NCBI GenBank assembly: GCA_023394965.1 | Contig: JAEWZX010000005.1 | Span: 1 to 44,433, forward strand | Direction of reading: 5' to 3' | Source: Pseudomonadota bacterium | GTDB lineage: Bacteria; Pseudomonadota; Alphaproteobacteria; Sphingomonadales; Sphingomonadaceae | DNA length: 44,433 bases | In this document: positions 17,106 to 25,407 of the stretch, one piece after another | How the letters are laid out: each line of letters starts with the position of its first letter | Position numbering within the stretch: position 1 is the stretch's first letter | Program-made: the position numbers and the translations under genes | Notes under the pieces: model-generated | What the model was told of the DNA's origin: nothing | What the model saw: the letters and a program-made list of their open reading frames with translations, nothing else | The model's database searches: none

Positions 17106-19298
17106 TTAAGGATGATATTTTCTGAAGGAAATGTCAAAACGGTCTGCGTTCATGACCTTGGTCCAGGCTTTGACAAAGTCCTTCCTGAACTTCTCTTCTC
17201 CACCCTTCTGTGCGTAGATTTCGCCGACTGCGCGTAGTTCCGAATTGGAACCGAAGACCAGATCGGCGCGTGTCGCGTGCCACTTCTCATGCCCTTCGGC
17301 GCGGTCGGTGGCGACATATTCCTCATCGCTGTCATCGGTCGGCTTCCACACATTGGTCATGTCGTAAAGGTTTACGAAGAAATCGTTGGTCAATTGGCCG
17401 GGGCGGTCGGTGAAATGGCCATGGCCACGTTCACCATGATTGGCACCAAGCACGCGGAGACCGCCGATCAGCACTGTCATTTCCGGCACCGACAGGCCAA
17501 GCAGACTGGCGCGGTCGAGCATCATTTCCTCGGTCTTCACGCTCATTTTCTTTGGCCTGTAGTTGCGGAAGGCATCTGCCTCCGGCTCCATCCAGTCGAA
17601 ACTCTCGATATCGGTCTGCTTTTGAGTGGCATCGCCGCGGCCGCCGGTGAAGGGCACATCGGATGCGCCAGCCTGTTCAAGCGCAACCACGCCGCCGAGC
17701 ACGATCGCGTCGGCCAGGCTCATGTCGCCCCGCAATCCATCGAGAGTGTCGAGGACCTGTTGCAGGTTTTCAGGTTCGTTGACGTCCCAGTCCTTCTGCG
17801 GGCTGAGCGCGATCCGAGCGCCGTTGGCACCGCCACGATGGTCCGACTTGCGGTAAGTGCTGGCAGATGCCCAGGCAGCCTTGATCAGCTGGCTGACGGT
17901 CAACCCGCTATCGGCAATCTTGCGTTTCACTTCGGACACTAGGCTGTCCGATGGCATGGTCCCTTCGGGCACCGGGTCCTGCCAGATCAGATCTTCCTGC
18001 GGCACATCAGGGCCGAGATAGCGGATCTTCGGCCCCATATCGCGGTGGGTCAGCTTGAACCAGGCGCGGGCGAAGGCATCTTTGAAGGCTTCGTGATCGG
18101 TGCGGAATCTCTCGCTGATCCTGCGAAAGCCCGGATCGCGTTTCATCTGCATATCGGCGGTGGTCATCATGGTCGGGACCTTCTTGGATGGGTCCCAGGC
18201 CGCCGGGGCCATGTCTTCTTGCTTCTGGTCGATAGGCTGCCACTGGTGTGCGCCTGCGGGCGATTTCACCAGTTCGTAATCGTAATCGAGCAGCAGGCGG
18301 AAATAGTTTGCACTCCATTTGTCCGGCGTGTTGGTCCATGCGCCCTCGATACCGCTGGTTACGGTGTGTTCGCCGATGCCGCCGTGGCTTTCGGTGGACA
18401 CCCAGCCGAACCCCTGTGCCGCCAGATCGCCGCCGGCCGGAGCAGCGCCCAGCGTCGATGCGTCCCCATTGCCATGGGCCTTACCGAATGTGTGCCCGCC
18501 AGCAGTGAGGGCGACGATTTCCTCATCGTTCATCGCCATGCGTTTGAAGGTCTCACGCAGATCGCGCGCCGCCCCTTCGTCATCATGCGGGTTGCCCTGT
18601 GGGCCTTCCGGATTGACGTAGATCAGCCCCATCTGGATCGCGGCCAGGGGGCCTTCGATCTGTTCGAACCCATGCTCTGGTGCGATGCGGGTCTGAACGT
18701 CCTCGTTCACCCATTTATCCTCGCTACCCCAGTAAATGTCGCGTTCGGGCTCGAACACATCCGCCCGACCGCCGCCGAAGCCGAAGATCGGTCCGCCCAT
18801 GCTTTCGATGGCGACATTGCCCGCCAGGATGAACAGGTCCGCCCAGGAGATGTTCTGGCCATATTTCTGCTTGATCGGCCACAGCAGCCGGCGGGCCTTG
18901 TCGAGATTGCCGTTGTCGGGCCAGGAATCGAGCGGGGCGAAGCGCTGCTGTCCACTGTTGGCGCCGCCGCGGCCATCCGCCGTGCGATAGGTGCCCGCTG
19001 CGTGCCATGCCATGCGGATAAAGAAGGGGCCGTAATGGCCATAGTCAGCCGGCCACCAAGGCTGGCTATCGGTCATCAAGGCGTGGAGGTCAGCCTTCAG
19101 GCCTGTGTAGTCGAGCGCGTTGAACGCCTCGGCATAGTCGAAATCTTCGCCCAGCGGATTGGTCGGGCCATTGGGATTGAGGATCTCTGTCGCCAGCATT
19201 TCCGGCCACCAGTCCTTGTTGGTGCGGCCCAGAAGAGCCCGTATGCCGCCGTCGCCGTGCATCGGGCAGCCACTCATTTCGCCTGTCTTCGCGTCCAT
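17106..19298 (-). CDS. katG: Catalase-peroxidase
   Basis: Bifunctional haem enzyme that removes hydrogen peroxide. The 730-residue product has the distal triad Arg95, Trp98, His99 (RMAWHAAGTYR), the proximal His269 (GGHTFGKAHG) and the residues of the catalytic Met-Tyr-Trp crosslink, here Trp98, Tyr227 and Met254. A C-terminal duplicated domain is present, as expected for full length. The start is set at 19298, giving the usual MDAKTGEMSGCPMHG beginning with GGAG upstream; an earlier frame to 19373 is not convincing. It lies next to ahpF/ahpC, forming a peroxide-defence cluster. No OxyR gene is in the window. Confidence 0.97.
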   Translation of the reverse strand: MDAKTGEMSGCPMHGDGGIRALLGRTNKDWWPEMLATEILNPNGPTNPLGEDFDYAEAFNALDYTGLKADLHALMTDSQPWWPADYGHYGPFFIRMAWHAAGTYRTADGRGGANSGQQRFAPLDSWPDNGNLDKARRLLWPIKQKYGQNISWADLFILAGNVAIESMGGPIFGFGGGRADVFEPERDIYWGSEDKWVNEDVQTRIAPEHGFEQIEGPLAAIQMGLIYVNPEGPQGNPHDDEGAARDLRETFKRMAMNDEEIVALTAGGHTFGKAHGNGDASTLGAAPAGGDLAAQGFGWVSTESHGGIGEHTVTSGIEGAWTNTPDKWSANYFRLLLDYDYELVKSPAGAHQWQPIDQKQEDMAPAAWDPSKKVPTMMTTADMQMKRDPGFRRISERFRTDHEAFKDAFARAWFKLTHRDMGPKIRYLGPDVPQEDLIWQDPVPEGTMPSDSLVSEVKRKIADSGLTVSQLIKAAWASASTYRKSDHRGGANGARIALSPQKDWDVNEPENLQQVLDTLDGLRGDMSLADAIVLGGVVALEQAGASDVPFTGGRGDATQKQTDIESFDWMEPEADAFRNYRPKKMSVKTEEMMLDRASLLGLSVPEMTVLIGGLRVLGANHGERGHGHFTDRPGQLTNDFFVNLYDMTNVWKPTDDSDEEYVATDRAEGHEKWHATRADLVFGSNSELRAVGEIYAQKGGEEKFRKDFVKAWTKVMNADRFDISFRKYHP

Positions 19299-19435
19299 CG
19301 CTCGTTTCTCCACTTCACATCTATCGGGGGGATCATGAAAAGGAGGATGGGCTTTCGGCGATAATTCGTCCAATCGATTAATTGCGTATTATTGAGAGCT
19401 TTATACGATCAATGGCGCTGCCTGCGTCCAAAGCA

Positions 19436-19470
19436 AAAGCGCCGCCATCCCAATGGAATGGCGGCGCTTT
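19436..19470 (-). terminator. Terminator of ahpF
   Basis: A 13-bp perfect stem (aaagcgccgccat with its complement) encloses a 9-base loop and lies 21 bases after the ahpF stop. On the minus strand the stem ends in cgctttt followed by gcttt, a short U-tract, which fits an intrinsic terminator. Confidence 0.85.
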
Positions 19471-19491
19471 CCGCATTCGGGTTCTGACCGA

Positions 19492-21081
19492 TCAGGCCGC
19501 CTGTGCGATGTCGTCCACCGGCTCGGTACGGATGAGATAATCGAACGCCGAAAGGCCCGCTTTCGACCCTTCACCCATGGCCACGACGATCTGCTTGTAA
19601 GGCACATCGGTCACATCGCCGGCACCGAACACGCCCGGCAGATTGGTGCGGCCTTCCTCGTCGGTGATGATTTCACCGAACTTGGTCAGCTCGAGGCCGG
19701 AATCCTGCAGCCATTCGGTATTAGGGACCAGCCCGATCTGGACGAACACGCCCTCCAGTTCGATGCGGCGTTTCTCGTCGCTGGTGCGATCCTTGACTAC
19801 CAGCCCGTCCACCTTGCCATCCGTGCCGGTGATTTCGGTCGTCTGACCGCTCGTAATGATCTCCACGTTGTCCATGCTGCGCAGCTTCTTCTGCAGCACT
19901 TCGTCGGCGCGCAGTTTGCTGTCAAATTCGACTAGCGTGACATGGCCGACGATCTTGGCAAGGTCGATTGCTGCTTCGACGCCCGAATTGCCACCGCCGA
20001 TCACCGCGATGCGCTTGCCTTTGAACAACGGACCATCGCAGTGGGGGCAGTAAGCTACACCCTTGTTCCGATATTCCGCTTCGCCTGGAACACCGAGATT
20101 GCGCCAGCGTGCACCCGTCGCCAGGATAAGGCTGCGCGATTTGAGGCTGGCACCATTATCGAATTCGACGGTGTGCAGCCCGCCTCGCTTCTGCGCGGGA
20201 ATCAGCTTCACCGCCTTGGCCAGATCCATCAGGTCGATGTCATATTCGCCGACATGGCGTTTGAGTTCGCCTGCCAGCTTCGGCCCTTCGGTATAGGGGG
20301 TGCCGGGCAGGTTCTCGATGCCCAGCGTGTCATGCAGCTGCCCGCCAAACCGTTCCGCGGCGATCCCGGTGCGGAAGCCCTTTCGGGCAGTGTAGATGGC
20401 GGTCGCGGCACCGGCGGGTCCGCCGCCGATCACCAGCACTTCGAACGGGTCCTTGGCCGACAGTTTCTCGGCCGCTTTCGCGGCGCTGCCGGTGTCGATC
20501 TTGGCCAGGATTTCGGCCAGTTCCATCTTGCCGTTGTAAAACGGTTCGCCGTTGAGGAAAGTGGCGGGCACGGCCATTACTTCGCGGCTGTCGACTTCGT
20601 CCTGGAATGCGCCGCCTTCGATCAGCGTTGCCGTGATGCGCGGATTTTCCAGCGCCATCAGCGTCAGCGCCTGTACCACATCCGGGCAGTTGTGGCAGCT
20701 TAGCGAGAAATACATCTCGAAATTGAAATCGCCTTCCAGCCCGCGGATCTGTTCGAGCAGATCGGCATCGACTTTCGGCGGATGCCCACCGGCCCACAGC
20801 AGTGCAAGCACCAGGCTGGTGAATTCGTGCCCCATCGGCAGGCCGGCAAACCGCACCCATTTTTCCGGATTGCTCGCACGGCGAATGACGAAGCTCGGCT
20901 TGCGATCATCGGCGCCATCGAAACTCGCGCTCACCAGATCGTGCAGGGCGGCTATTTCCTCGAGCAATTCACGTGTCTGTGCGCTCTTCGAATCTTCTCC
21001 GAGCGAGGCAATCAATTCCACCGGTTCGCGCAAATTGGCGAGGTAGGTCTTGAGCTGCTGTGTCATCGTTGCGTCGAGCAT
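19492..21081 (-). CDS. ahpF: Alkyl hydroperoxide reductase subunit F
   Basis: Flavoprotein that passes electrons from NADH to AhpC. The 529-residue product has the N-terminal tandem thioredoxin-fold domain with the CHNC pair (Cys129, Cys132), an FAD-binding GGGPAG (219-224), the redox centre CPHC (Cys345, Cys348), and an NADH site at GGGNSGVEAA. These Cys positions equal those I recall for the E. coli enzyme. The start at 21081 (MLDATM) is typical of AhpF and has GGAG seven bases upstream. It follows ahpC on the same strand, separated by a 170-bp gap holding a strong hairpin. Confidence 0.97.
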   Translation of the reverse strand: MLDATMTQQLKTYLANLREPVELIASLGEDSKSAQTRELLEEIAALHDLVSASFDGADDRKPSFVIRRASNPEKWVRFAGLPMGHEFTSLVLALLWAGGHPPKVDADLLEQIRGLEGDFNFEMYFSLSCHNCPDVVQALTLMALENPRITATLIEGGAFQDEVDSREVMAVPATFLNGEPFYNGKMELAEILAKIDTGSAAKAAEKLSAKDPFEVLVIGGGPAGAATAIYTARKGFRTGIAAERFGGQLHDTLGIENLPGTPYTEGPKLAGELKRHVGEYDIDLMDLAKAVKLIPAQKRGGLHTVEFDNGASLKSRSLILATGARWRNLGVPGEAEYRNKGVAYCPHCDGPLFKGKRIAVIGGGNSGVEAAIDLAKIVGHVTLVEFDSKLRADEVLQKKLRSMDNVEIITSGQTTEITGTDGKVDGLVVKDRTSDEKRRIELEGVFVQIGLVPNTEWLQDSGLELTKFGEIITDEEGRTNLPGVFGAGDVTDVPYKQIVVAMGEGSKAGLSAFDYLIRTEPVDDIAQAA

Positions 21082-21137
21082 GGGCGGACTCCGGGCGTCG
21101 AATGGGACGGGATTGAAAATTTTTTTGGGGAGAGGAA

Positions 21138-21176
21138 AAGGCCCGGGGCGGGGGGAGGGGGGATGCCCCGGGCCTT
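21138..21176 (-). terminator. Hairpin between ahpC and ahpF, likely attenuator
   Basis: A 12-bp perfect stem (aaggcccggggc with its complement) closes a 15-base loop, very C-rich in the ahpC transcript and G-rich on the opposite strand (runs of 6 and 6 G, plus 4 G inside the stem). On the minus strand it is followed by tttt and lies 76 bases after the ahpC stop. It most likely ends part of the ahpC transcripts and lets fewer through into ahpF, a common ratio control for this pair. Confidence 0.75.
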
Positions 21177-21251
21177 CCAGCGACCCGAGTCAGGCTCGGG
21201 TTCTTGTTCGATCGCCGCTAGGCAGACCAAACTGTCGCGTTGCTGAACGCG

Positions 21252-21818
21252 TTAGAGTTTGCCGACGAGGTCGAGCGAAGGAGCAAGCGTATCACTGCCT
21301 TCTTCCCACGCAGCCGGGCAGACCTGGCCGGGATTGGCGCGCACATACTGGGCTGCCTTGATCTTGCGGGCGAGTTCATTGGCATTGCGGCCGACACCTT
21401 CGCAGGTCTGTTCCATGATCTGGATGACACCGTCCGGATCGACCACGAAGGTCGCGCGATCGGCCAGGCCCACACCTTCGCGCAGAACGTCGAAGTTGCG
21501 CGCGAGAATGTGGTTCTGGTCACCCAGGAACGGGAACTTCAGCTTACCGATCTTTTCGGAAGTGTCGTGCCATGCCTTGTGGCTGAAATGCGTGTCGGTC
21601 GACACGGCATAGACTTCCACGTCCATCTTCTGGAGCATGTCGTACTGTTCGCCCAGATCTTCGAGTTCGGTCGGGCAGACGAAGGTGAAATCGGCGGGAT
21701 AGAAGAAGAATACCGCCCACTTGCCCTTCACGTCTTCGTCGGTAACATCATAGAAGTCTTCGCCGGCCTTGAAGGCAGTGGCGGTGAACGGTTTGATCTG
21801 GCTTCCAATAATACCCAT
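21252..21818 (-). CDS. ahpC: Alkyl hydroperoxide reductase subunit C (2-Cys peroxiredoxin)
   Basis: Peroxiredoxin that reduces organic peroxides and hydrogen peroxide. The 188-residue product has the peroxidatic Cys48 in DFTFVCPTELEDL and the resolving Cys167 in GQVCPAAWEEG, as in bacterial AhpC. The start at 21818 (MGIIGSQIKPF) is the standard one for the family, with CGGAG about ten bases upstream. It precedes ahpF on the same strand, and the two form the AhpCF system. Confidence 0.97.
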   Translation of the reverse strand: MGIIGSQIKPFTATAFKAGEDFYDVTDEDVKGKWAVFFFYPADFTFVCPTELEDLGEQYDMLQKMDVEVYAVSTDTHFSHKAWHDTSEKIGKLKFPFLGDQNHILARNFDVLREGVGLADRATFVVDPDGVIQIMEQTCEGVGRNANELARKIKAAQYVRANPGQVCPAAWEEGSDTLAPSLDLVGKL

Positions 21819-21892
21819 GACTGTGATTCTCCGTTTTGCGGGTTGAAATTGCTGAGCCCCAGATAGGGGCTGTTTCAATCCAGAAAAGCGAT

Positions 21893-21911
21893 ATGTTGCG
21901 ATTGCGAACAT
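21893..21911. promoter_or_regulatory. Dyad upstream of ahpC, possible peroxide-regulator operator
   Basis: The half-sites atgtt (21893-21897) and aacat (21907-21911) are exact inverted repeats separated by gcgattgcg, itself made of two gcg triplets around att. It lies 75 bases before the ahpC start, a usual place for an activator site such as OxyR. The match to known OxyR sites is not close enough to name the regulator. Confidence 0.35.
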
Positions 21912-22028
21912 CGGAATAATCGATCAATCCGATGGCGTTTTCGGAAAGTGCAACAGCTTTGGGAATTTACTGCATCGTAACCGATGGGCGCTGGCTGAGA
22001 TCGGCGCAACAAAACAGGGCAATATCTA

Positions 22029-23096
22029 TTATCCGCACTGCGCGCGATGCAGCAGCATGTGATCCGCCAGCACCAGCGCCATCATCGCTTCGACCACAGG
22101 TGTACCACGGATGCCGACGCAGGGGTCGTGGCGGCCCTTGGTGCGCACCTCTGTCGCTTCGCCTTCGCGTGTGATGCTGGCCACCGGGGTGAGGATCGAA
22201 CTGGTCGGCTTGAAAGCGATACGACAGGTCACAGGTTGCCCGGTGCTGATCCCGCCCGCGATGCCGCCCGCGTGGTTGGCCTCAAATTCAGGGCCATCCG
22301 CGCCGGGCGCCATCGGATCGGCGTTCTGCTCTCCGGTCAGCCGCGCGGCGGCGAAACCGTCGCCGATTTCCACGCCCTTGACCGCATTGATGCTCATCAT
22401 GCCTGCTGCCAGATCGCTGTCGAGCTTGGCGTAGATCGGCGCGCCCCAGCCAGCGGGCACGCCCGTGGCAACGCATTCGACCACCGCGCCCAGCGATGAT
22501 CCTGCCTTGCGCGCTTCGCCGATCATCGTCTCCCACCGCTTCGCCGCTGCTGCATCGGGGCACCAGAAGGGATTGCGCGCGATTTCTTCGGCATCGAAGT
22601 TTGCGCGATCGATCGCGTCCCCGCCGATTTCCGCGACATAGGCGATGATCGACACCCCGCCGATTATCTTGCGGGCGACGGCACCGGCGGCCACGCGCAT
22701 CGCGGTTTCGCGTGCGCTGCTGCGCCCGCCACCGCGATAATCGCGAAAACCGTATTTCGCGTCATAGGCATAATCGGCGTGACCGGGGCGATAGGTATTG
22801 GCGATTTCCGAATAGTCTTTGGATCGCTGGTCGGTATTCTCGATCAGCAGGCCGATCGACGTGCCGGTCGTCCTGCCTTCGAAGACGCCGGACAGGATAC
22901 GCACCGCGTCCGGTTCCTGCCGCTGGGTGGTGAATTTGTTCTGGCCCGGCTTGCGGGCATCGAGAAACGGCTGGATATCACTTTCCGCCAGCGCGATGTC
23001 CGGCGGGCAGCCGTCAACCACCGCGCCGATGGCAGGGCCGTGGCTTTCGCCCCAGGTTGTGAAGCGCAGGACGCGTCCGAATGTATTCCAGCTCAT
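22029..23096 (-). CDS. aroC: Chorismate synthase
   Basis: Last enzyme of the shikimate pathway: converts EPSP to chorismate using reduced FMN. The 355-residue product carries the family signatures GESHGPAIGAVVDGCP near the start, RPGHADYAYDAKYGFRDYRGGGRSSARETA in the middle and a GGISTGQPV region towards the end. The start at 23096 gives the expected MSWNTFGRVLRFTTWGESHG. It is a single minus-strand gene between the ahpC promoter region and the divergent ruv genes. Confidence 0.97.
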   Translation of the reverse strand: MSWNTFGRVLRFTTWGESHGPAIGAVVDGCPPDIALAESDIQPFLDARKPGQNKFTTQRQEPDAVRILSGVFEGRTTGTSIGLLIENTDQRSKDYSEIANTYRPGHADYAYDAKYGFRDYRGGGRSSARETAMRVAAGAVARKIIGGVSIIAYVAEIGGDAIDRANFDAEEIARNPFWCPDAAAAKRWETMIGEARKAGSSLGAVVECVATGVPAGWGAPIYAKLDSDLAAGMMSINAVKGVEIGDGFAAARLTGEQNADPMAPGADGPEFEANHAGGIAGGISTGQPVTCRIAFKPTSSILTPVASITREGEATEVRTKGRHDPCVGIRGTPVVEAMMALVLADHMLLHRAQCG

Positions 23097-23393
23097 GCGT
23101 GTGTCTTAGCGCAAGTGGGGCGGCTGTCGAGCGGAGGGGCAGCCAATATTTTCCTACATCGCGCCAACTTGGCATGGTGTGCGGATGGTCCAACCTTTCA
23201 CCACCCTCAGCCTTCTATCCTCACTGAACAGGGCAGCTTTTGGGGCCGCGGGCCTTTTTGTTCTTGTACAGTGTAACAGGCGGTCCATGTTTCAGCTTCG
23301 TGGGCGGAAGGCTGAACAGGTTTACGGCAGCCGGTCGCGTACAAATGCGCGGCAGGGCTAGCCAAATCGGCGGCGATTCGGCAGGAACAAAAC
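23097..23393. other. 297-bp divergent gap between aroC and ruvA
   Basis: This region must hold the promoters for aroC (minus) and for the ruvA operon (plus). ruvC, often the gene before ruvA, is not here. I see no convincing SOS (LexA) box: GTTC at 23260 has no proper second half. A weak ggcc-gcg-ggcc hairpin followed by ttttt lies at about 23245-23259. Short open frames on both strands look random. Confidence 0.45.
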
Positions 23394-23999
23394 ATGATTG
23401 CAAAGCTGAAGGGTCTGCTGGACGAAACCGGTGCCGATTGGGCGGTGATCGATGTCGCCGGTGTCGGCTACCTCGTTCATTGTTCGGTCCGTACGCTCAC
23501 CGCATTGGGCAATGTGGGGGAAGCCTGCACGGTTTATACCGATCTGCAGGTTTCCGAAAACGACATGCGCCTGCTGGGCTTTGCCGAAGCGGCAGAGCGT
23601 GACTGGTTCCGCCTTCTCACACAGGTCCAGGGGGTGGGTAGCAAAGTGGCGCTGGCCATTCTGTCGGCCCTGTCGACGGGCGAAGTGCAGCAGGCCTGCG
23701 CCCAAGGCGATGCCGCGATGATCGCCCGGGCGAACGGGGTCGGGCCCAAGCTTGCCGGGCGTATCGTCAACGAACTGAAAGACAAGGCCGGCGCGCTTCC
23801 GGGCGGCTTCGGCGGGGGAGGGGGCGCTGCCACGATTCCAGCAGGTGGCAGCGCCGCCGATGCCGTCAGCGCGCTCGAAAATCTGGGCTTCAAACCCGCC
23901 GTGGCTGCGCGAGCGGTGGCCGCAGCCCAGGACGAACTGGGCGAAGGTGCGGACGAAGGGGACCTTATCCGGGTGGCATTGAAGAGGGCAGCCGGATGA
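23394..23999 (+). CDS. ruvA: Holliday junction branch migration protein RuvA
   Basis: Binds Holliday junctions and loads RuvB for branch migration. The 201-residue product has the N-terminal OB fold (MIAKLKGLLDETG, then VGYLVHCS), two helix-hairpin-helix units (LLTQVQGVGSKVALAILS and ANGVGPKLAGRIVNELKDK), a Gly-rich linker (about 138-152) and the C-terminal RuvB-binding domain (SALENLGFKPAVAARAV). The start has AGGAA seven bases upstream. It ends in an ATGA overlap with the next small gene. Confidence 0.97.
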   Translation: MIAKLKGLLDETGADWAVIDVAGVGYLVHCSVRTLTALGNVGEACTVYTDLQVSENDMRLLGFAEAAERDWFRLLTQVQGVGSKVALAILSALSTGEVQQACAQGDAAMIARANGVGPKLAGRIVNELKDKAGALPGGFGGGGGAATIPAGGSAADAVSALENLGFKPAVAARAVAAAQDELGEGADEGDLIRVALKRAAG

Positions 24000-24181
24000 G
24001 CGGGAGAGCCCTTTTCCTTGTTTCCCTCTGGGTCGCGCTGCTTGCTTTCGTCGGCTGGTGGTTCGGTCGGTCGGAACGCTGCCTTGCGCGCGAACCGAAG
24101 GGCTATTGGGGCTTCGTCGGTCCTGAGATTGACCCGCGCAGCCACTGCGAGCGGCTAGATAGCCCGGTGTCCGCTTTATGA
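23996..24181 (+). CDS. Hypothetical single-pass membrane protein inside the ruvAB operon
   Basis: This 61-residue product has one hydrophobic segment (about 5-23, LFLVSLWVALLAFVGWWFG) followed by a short soluble tail with two Cys (Cys29, Cys51). Its ATG overlaps the ruvA stop (ATGA), and its own stop overlaps the ruvB start in the same way, so all three genes are translationally coupled. This is strong evidence that it is a real gene even though no family is recognised. It could be an inner-membrane accessory or simply an operon passenger; no function is assigned. Confidence 0.85.
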   Translation: MSGRALFLVSLWVALLAFVGWWFGRSERCLAREPKGYWGFVGPEIDPRSHCERLDSPVSAL

Positions 24182-25203
24182 CCGATCCTGTCCCTCTTCA
24201 CACTGCGCGGCGTCAGCCGGAAGATCCGGATGCGGCACTGCGGCCCAAATCGCTTGGCGAGTTCGTCGGCCAGAAGGCTGCGCGCGAGAACCTGCGCGTT
24301 TTCATCGAGGCCGCCCGCGGCCGCGGCGAGGCGATGGACCATGTGCTGTTCTTCGGCCCGCCGGGCCTGGGCAAGACGACGCTGGCGCAGATCGTGTCCA
24401 AGGAACTGGGCGTCGGTTTCCGCGCCACCAGCGGGCCGGTGATCGCCAAGGCGGGTGATCTGGCCGCGCTGCTGACCAATCTCGAGCCCAACGATGTGCT
24501 GTTCATCGACGAAATTCACCGGCTCAATCCGGTAGTGGAAGAGGTGCTCTATCCCGCGATGGAAGACCGCGCTCTCGATATCATTATCGGCGAAGGGCCG
24601 AGCGCGCGCAGCGTGCGGATCGATCTGCCGCCTTTCACGCTGGTCGGCGCAACCACGCGGCAAGGCCTGCTCACCACCCCGCTGCGTGACCGGTTCGGTA
24701 TACCCGTCAGGCTGAATTTCTACACTGAAGACGAACTGCTCAAGGTCGTCACGCGCGGGGCTGGGCTTCTCGGCATGGGGATAGATGAAGGCGGAGCCCG
24801 AGAAATCGCCCGCCGGTCACGCGGAACGCCGCGTGTTGCTGGGCGATTGATGCGCCGTGTCCGCGATTTCGCCTCTGTTCTCGGCGAACCGGTGGTCACA
24901 TCCAGAGTGGCCGATGAGGCACTCACACGGCTCGAAGTGGACCGCCTCGGCCTTGACGCGATGGACCGGCGCTATCTCACTATGATCGCTACAACCTACA
25001 AGGGTGGGCCGGTCGGTGTCGAAACGCTTGCCGCTGGCCTGTCGGAGCCGCGCGATACGGTGGAAGAGGTTATCGAACCCTATCTGATCCAGCTCGGCCT
25101 GATCGCCCGCACAGCCCGGGGGCGCTGCCTGAACGATGGCGGCTGGACCCATCTCGGCCTGTCTCCCCCGTCGAAGCCGCAGACCGATATGTTCGATAAT
25201 TGA
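24178..25203 (+). CDS. ruvB: Holliday junction branch migration ATPase RuvB
   Basis: Hexameric AAA+ motor that drives branch migration with RuvA. The 341-residue product has Walker A GPPGLGKTT (60-68), Walker B with DEIH (111-114), sensor-1 region LVGATTRQGLLTTPLRDRFGI and a C-terminal winged-helix domain (YLTMIATTYKGGPVGVETLAAGLSEPRDTVEEVIEPYLIQLGL). Length is normal. The start overlaps the preceding small gene by 4 bases. Confidence 0.97.
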   Translation: MTDPVPLHTARRQPEDPDAALRPKSLGEFVGQKAARENLRVFIEAARGRGEAMDHVLFFGPPGLGKTTLAQIVSKELGVGFRATSGPVIAKAGDLAALLTNLEPNDVLFIDEIHRLNPVVEEVLYPAMEDRALDIIIGEGPSARSVRIDLPPFTLVGATTRQGLLTTPLRDRFGIPVRLNFYTEDELLKVVTRGAGLLGMGIDEGGAREIARRSRGTPRVAGRLMRRVRDFASVLGEPVVTSRVADEALTRLEVDRLGLDAMDRRYLTMIATTYKGGPVGVETLAAGLSEPRDTVEEVIEPYLIQLGLIARTARGRCLNDGGWTHLGLSPPSKPQTDMFDN

Positions 25204-25407
25204 GAGGGGGAATTTGGTCCCGAAACGGGACGGGCGTTCCGCAACCCTCGCATTTCCCGCGAAAAGTCATTTTCATAGCGAGTTAGTAATCAGTAATCGT
25301 GCGTGAACACCCGGGAGGGGGATTCGCGACAACACTATGCCGGATCGCGATAAGGGTATCGGAACGTCCAGTTTCTCCTGACGCGGTCGCAAAAGGAAGT
25401 CGAAGCG

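Noticed and set aside
18045..19364. Long plus-strand open frame (about 440 codons) opposite katG
   Set aside because: katG is certain by motifs over its full length; the opposite frame is kept open by high-GC codon structure and encodes no recognisable domain.
23250..23280. Possible LexA (SOS) box upstream of ruvA
   Set aside because: Only one GTTC half is present; the partner at the required distance reads GTGT.
23240..23602. Plus-strand frame running into ruvA
   Set aside because: Overlaps ruvA in another frame and has no domain; ruvA has a clear ribosome site.
25204..25240. Terminator after ruvB (gtcccg-aaa-cgggac)
   Set aside because: Only a 6-bp stem and no T-run follow; too weak to call.
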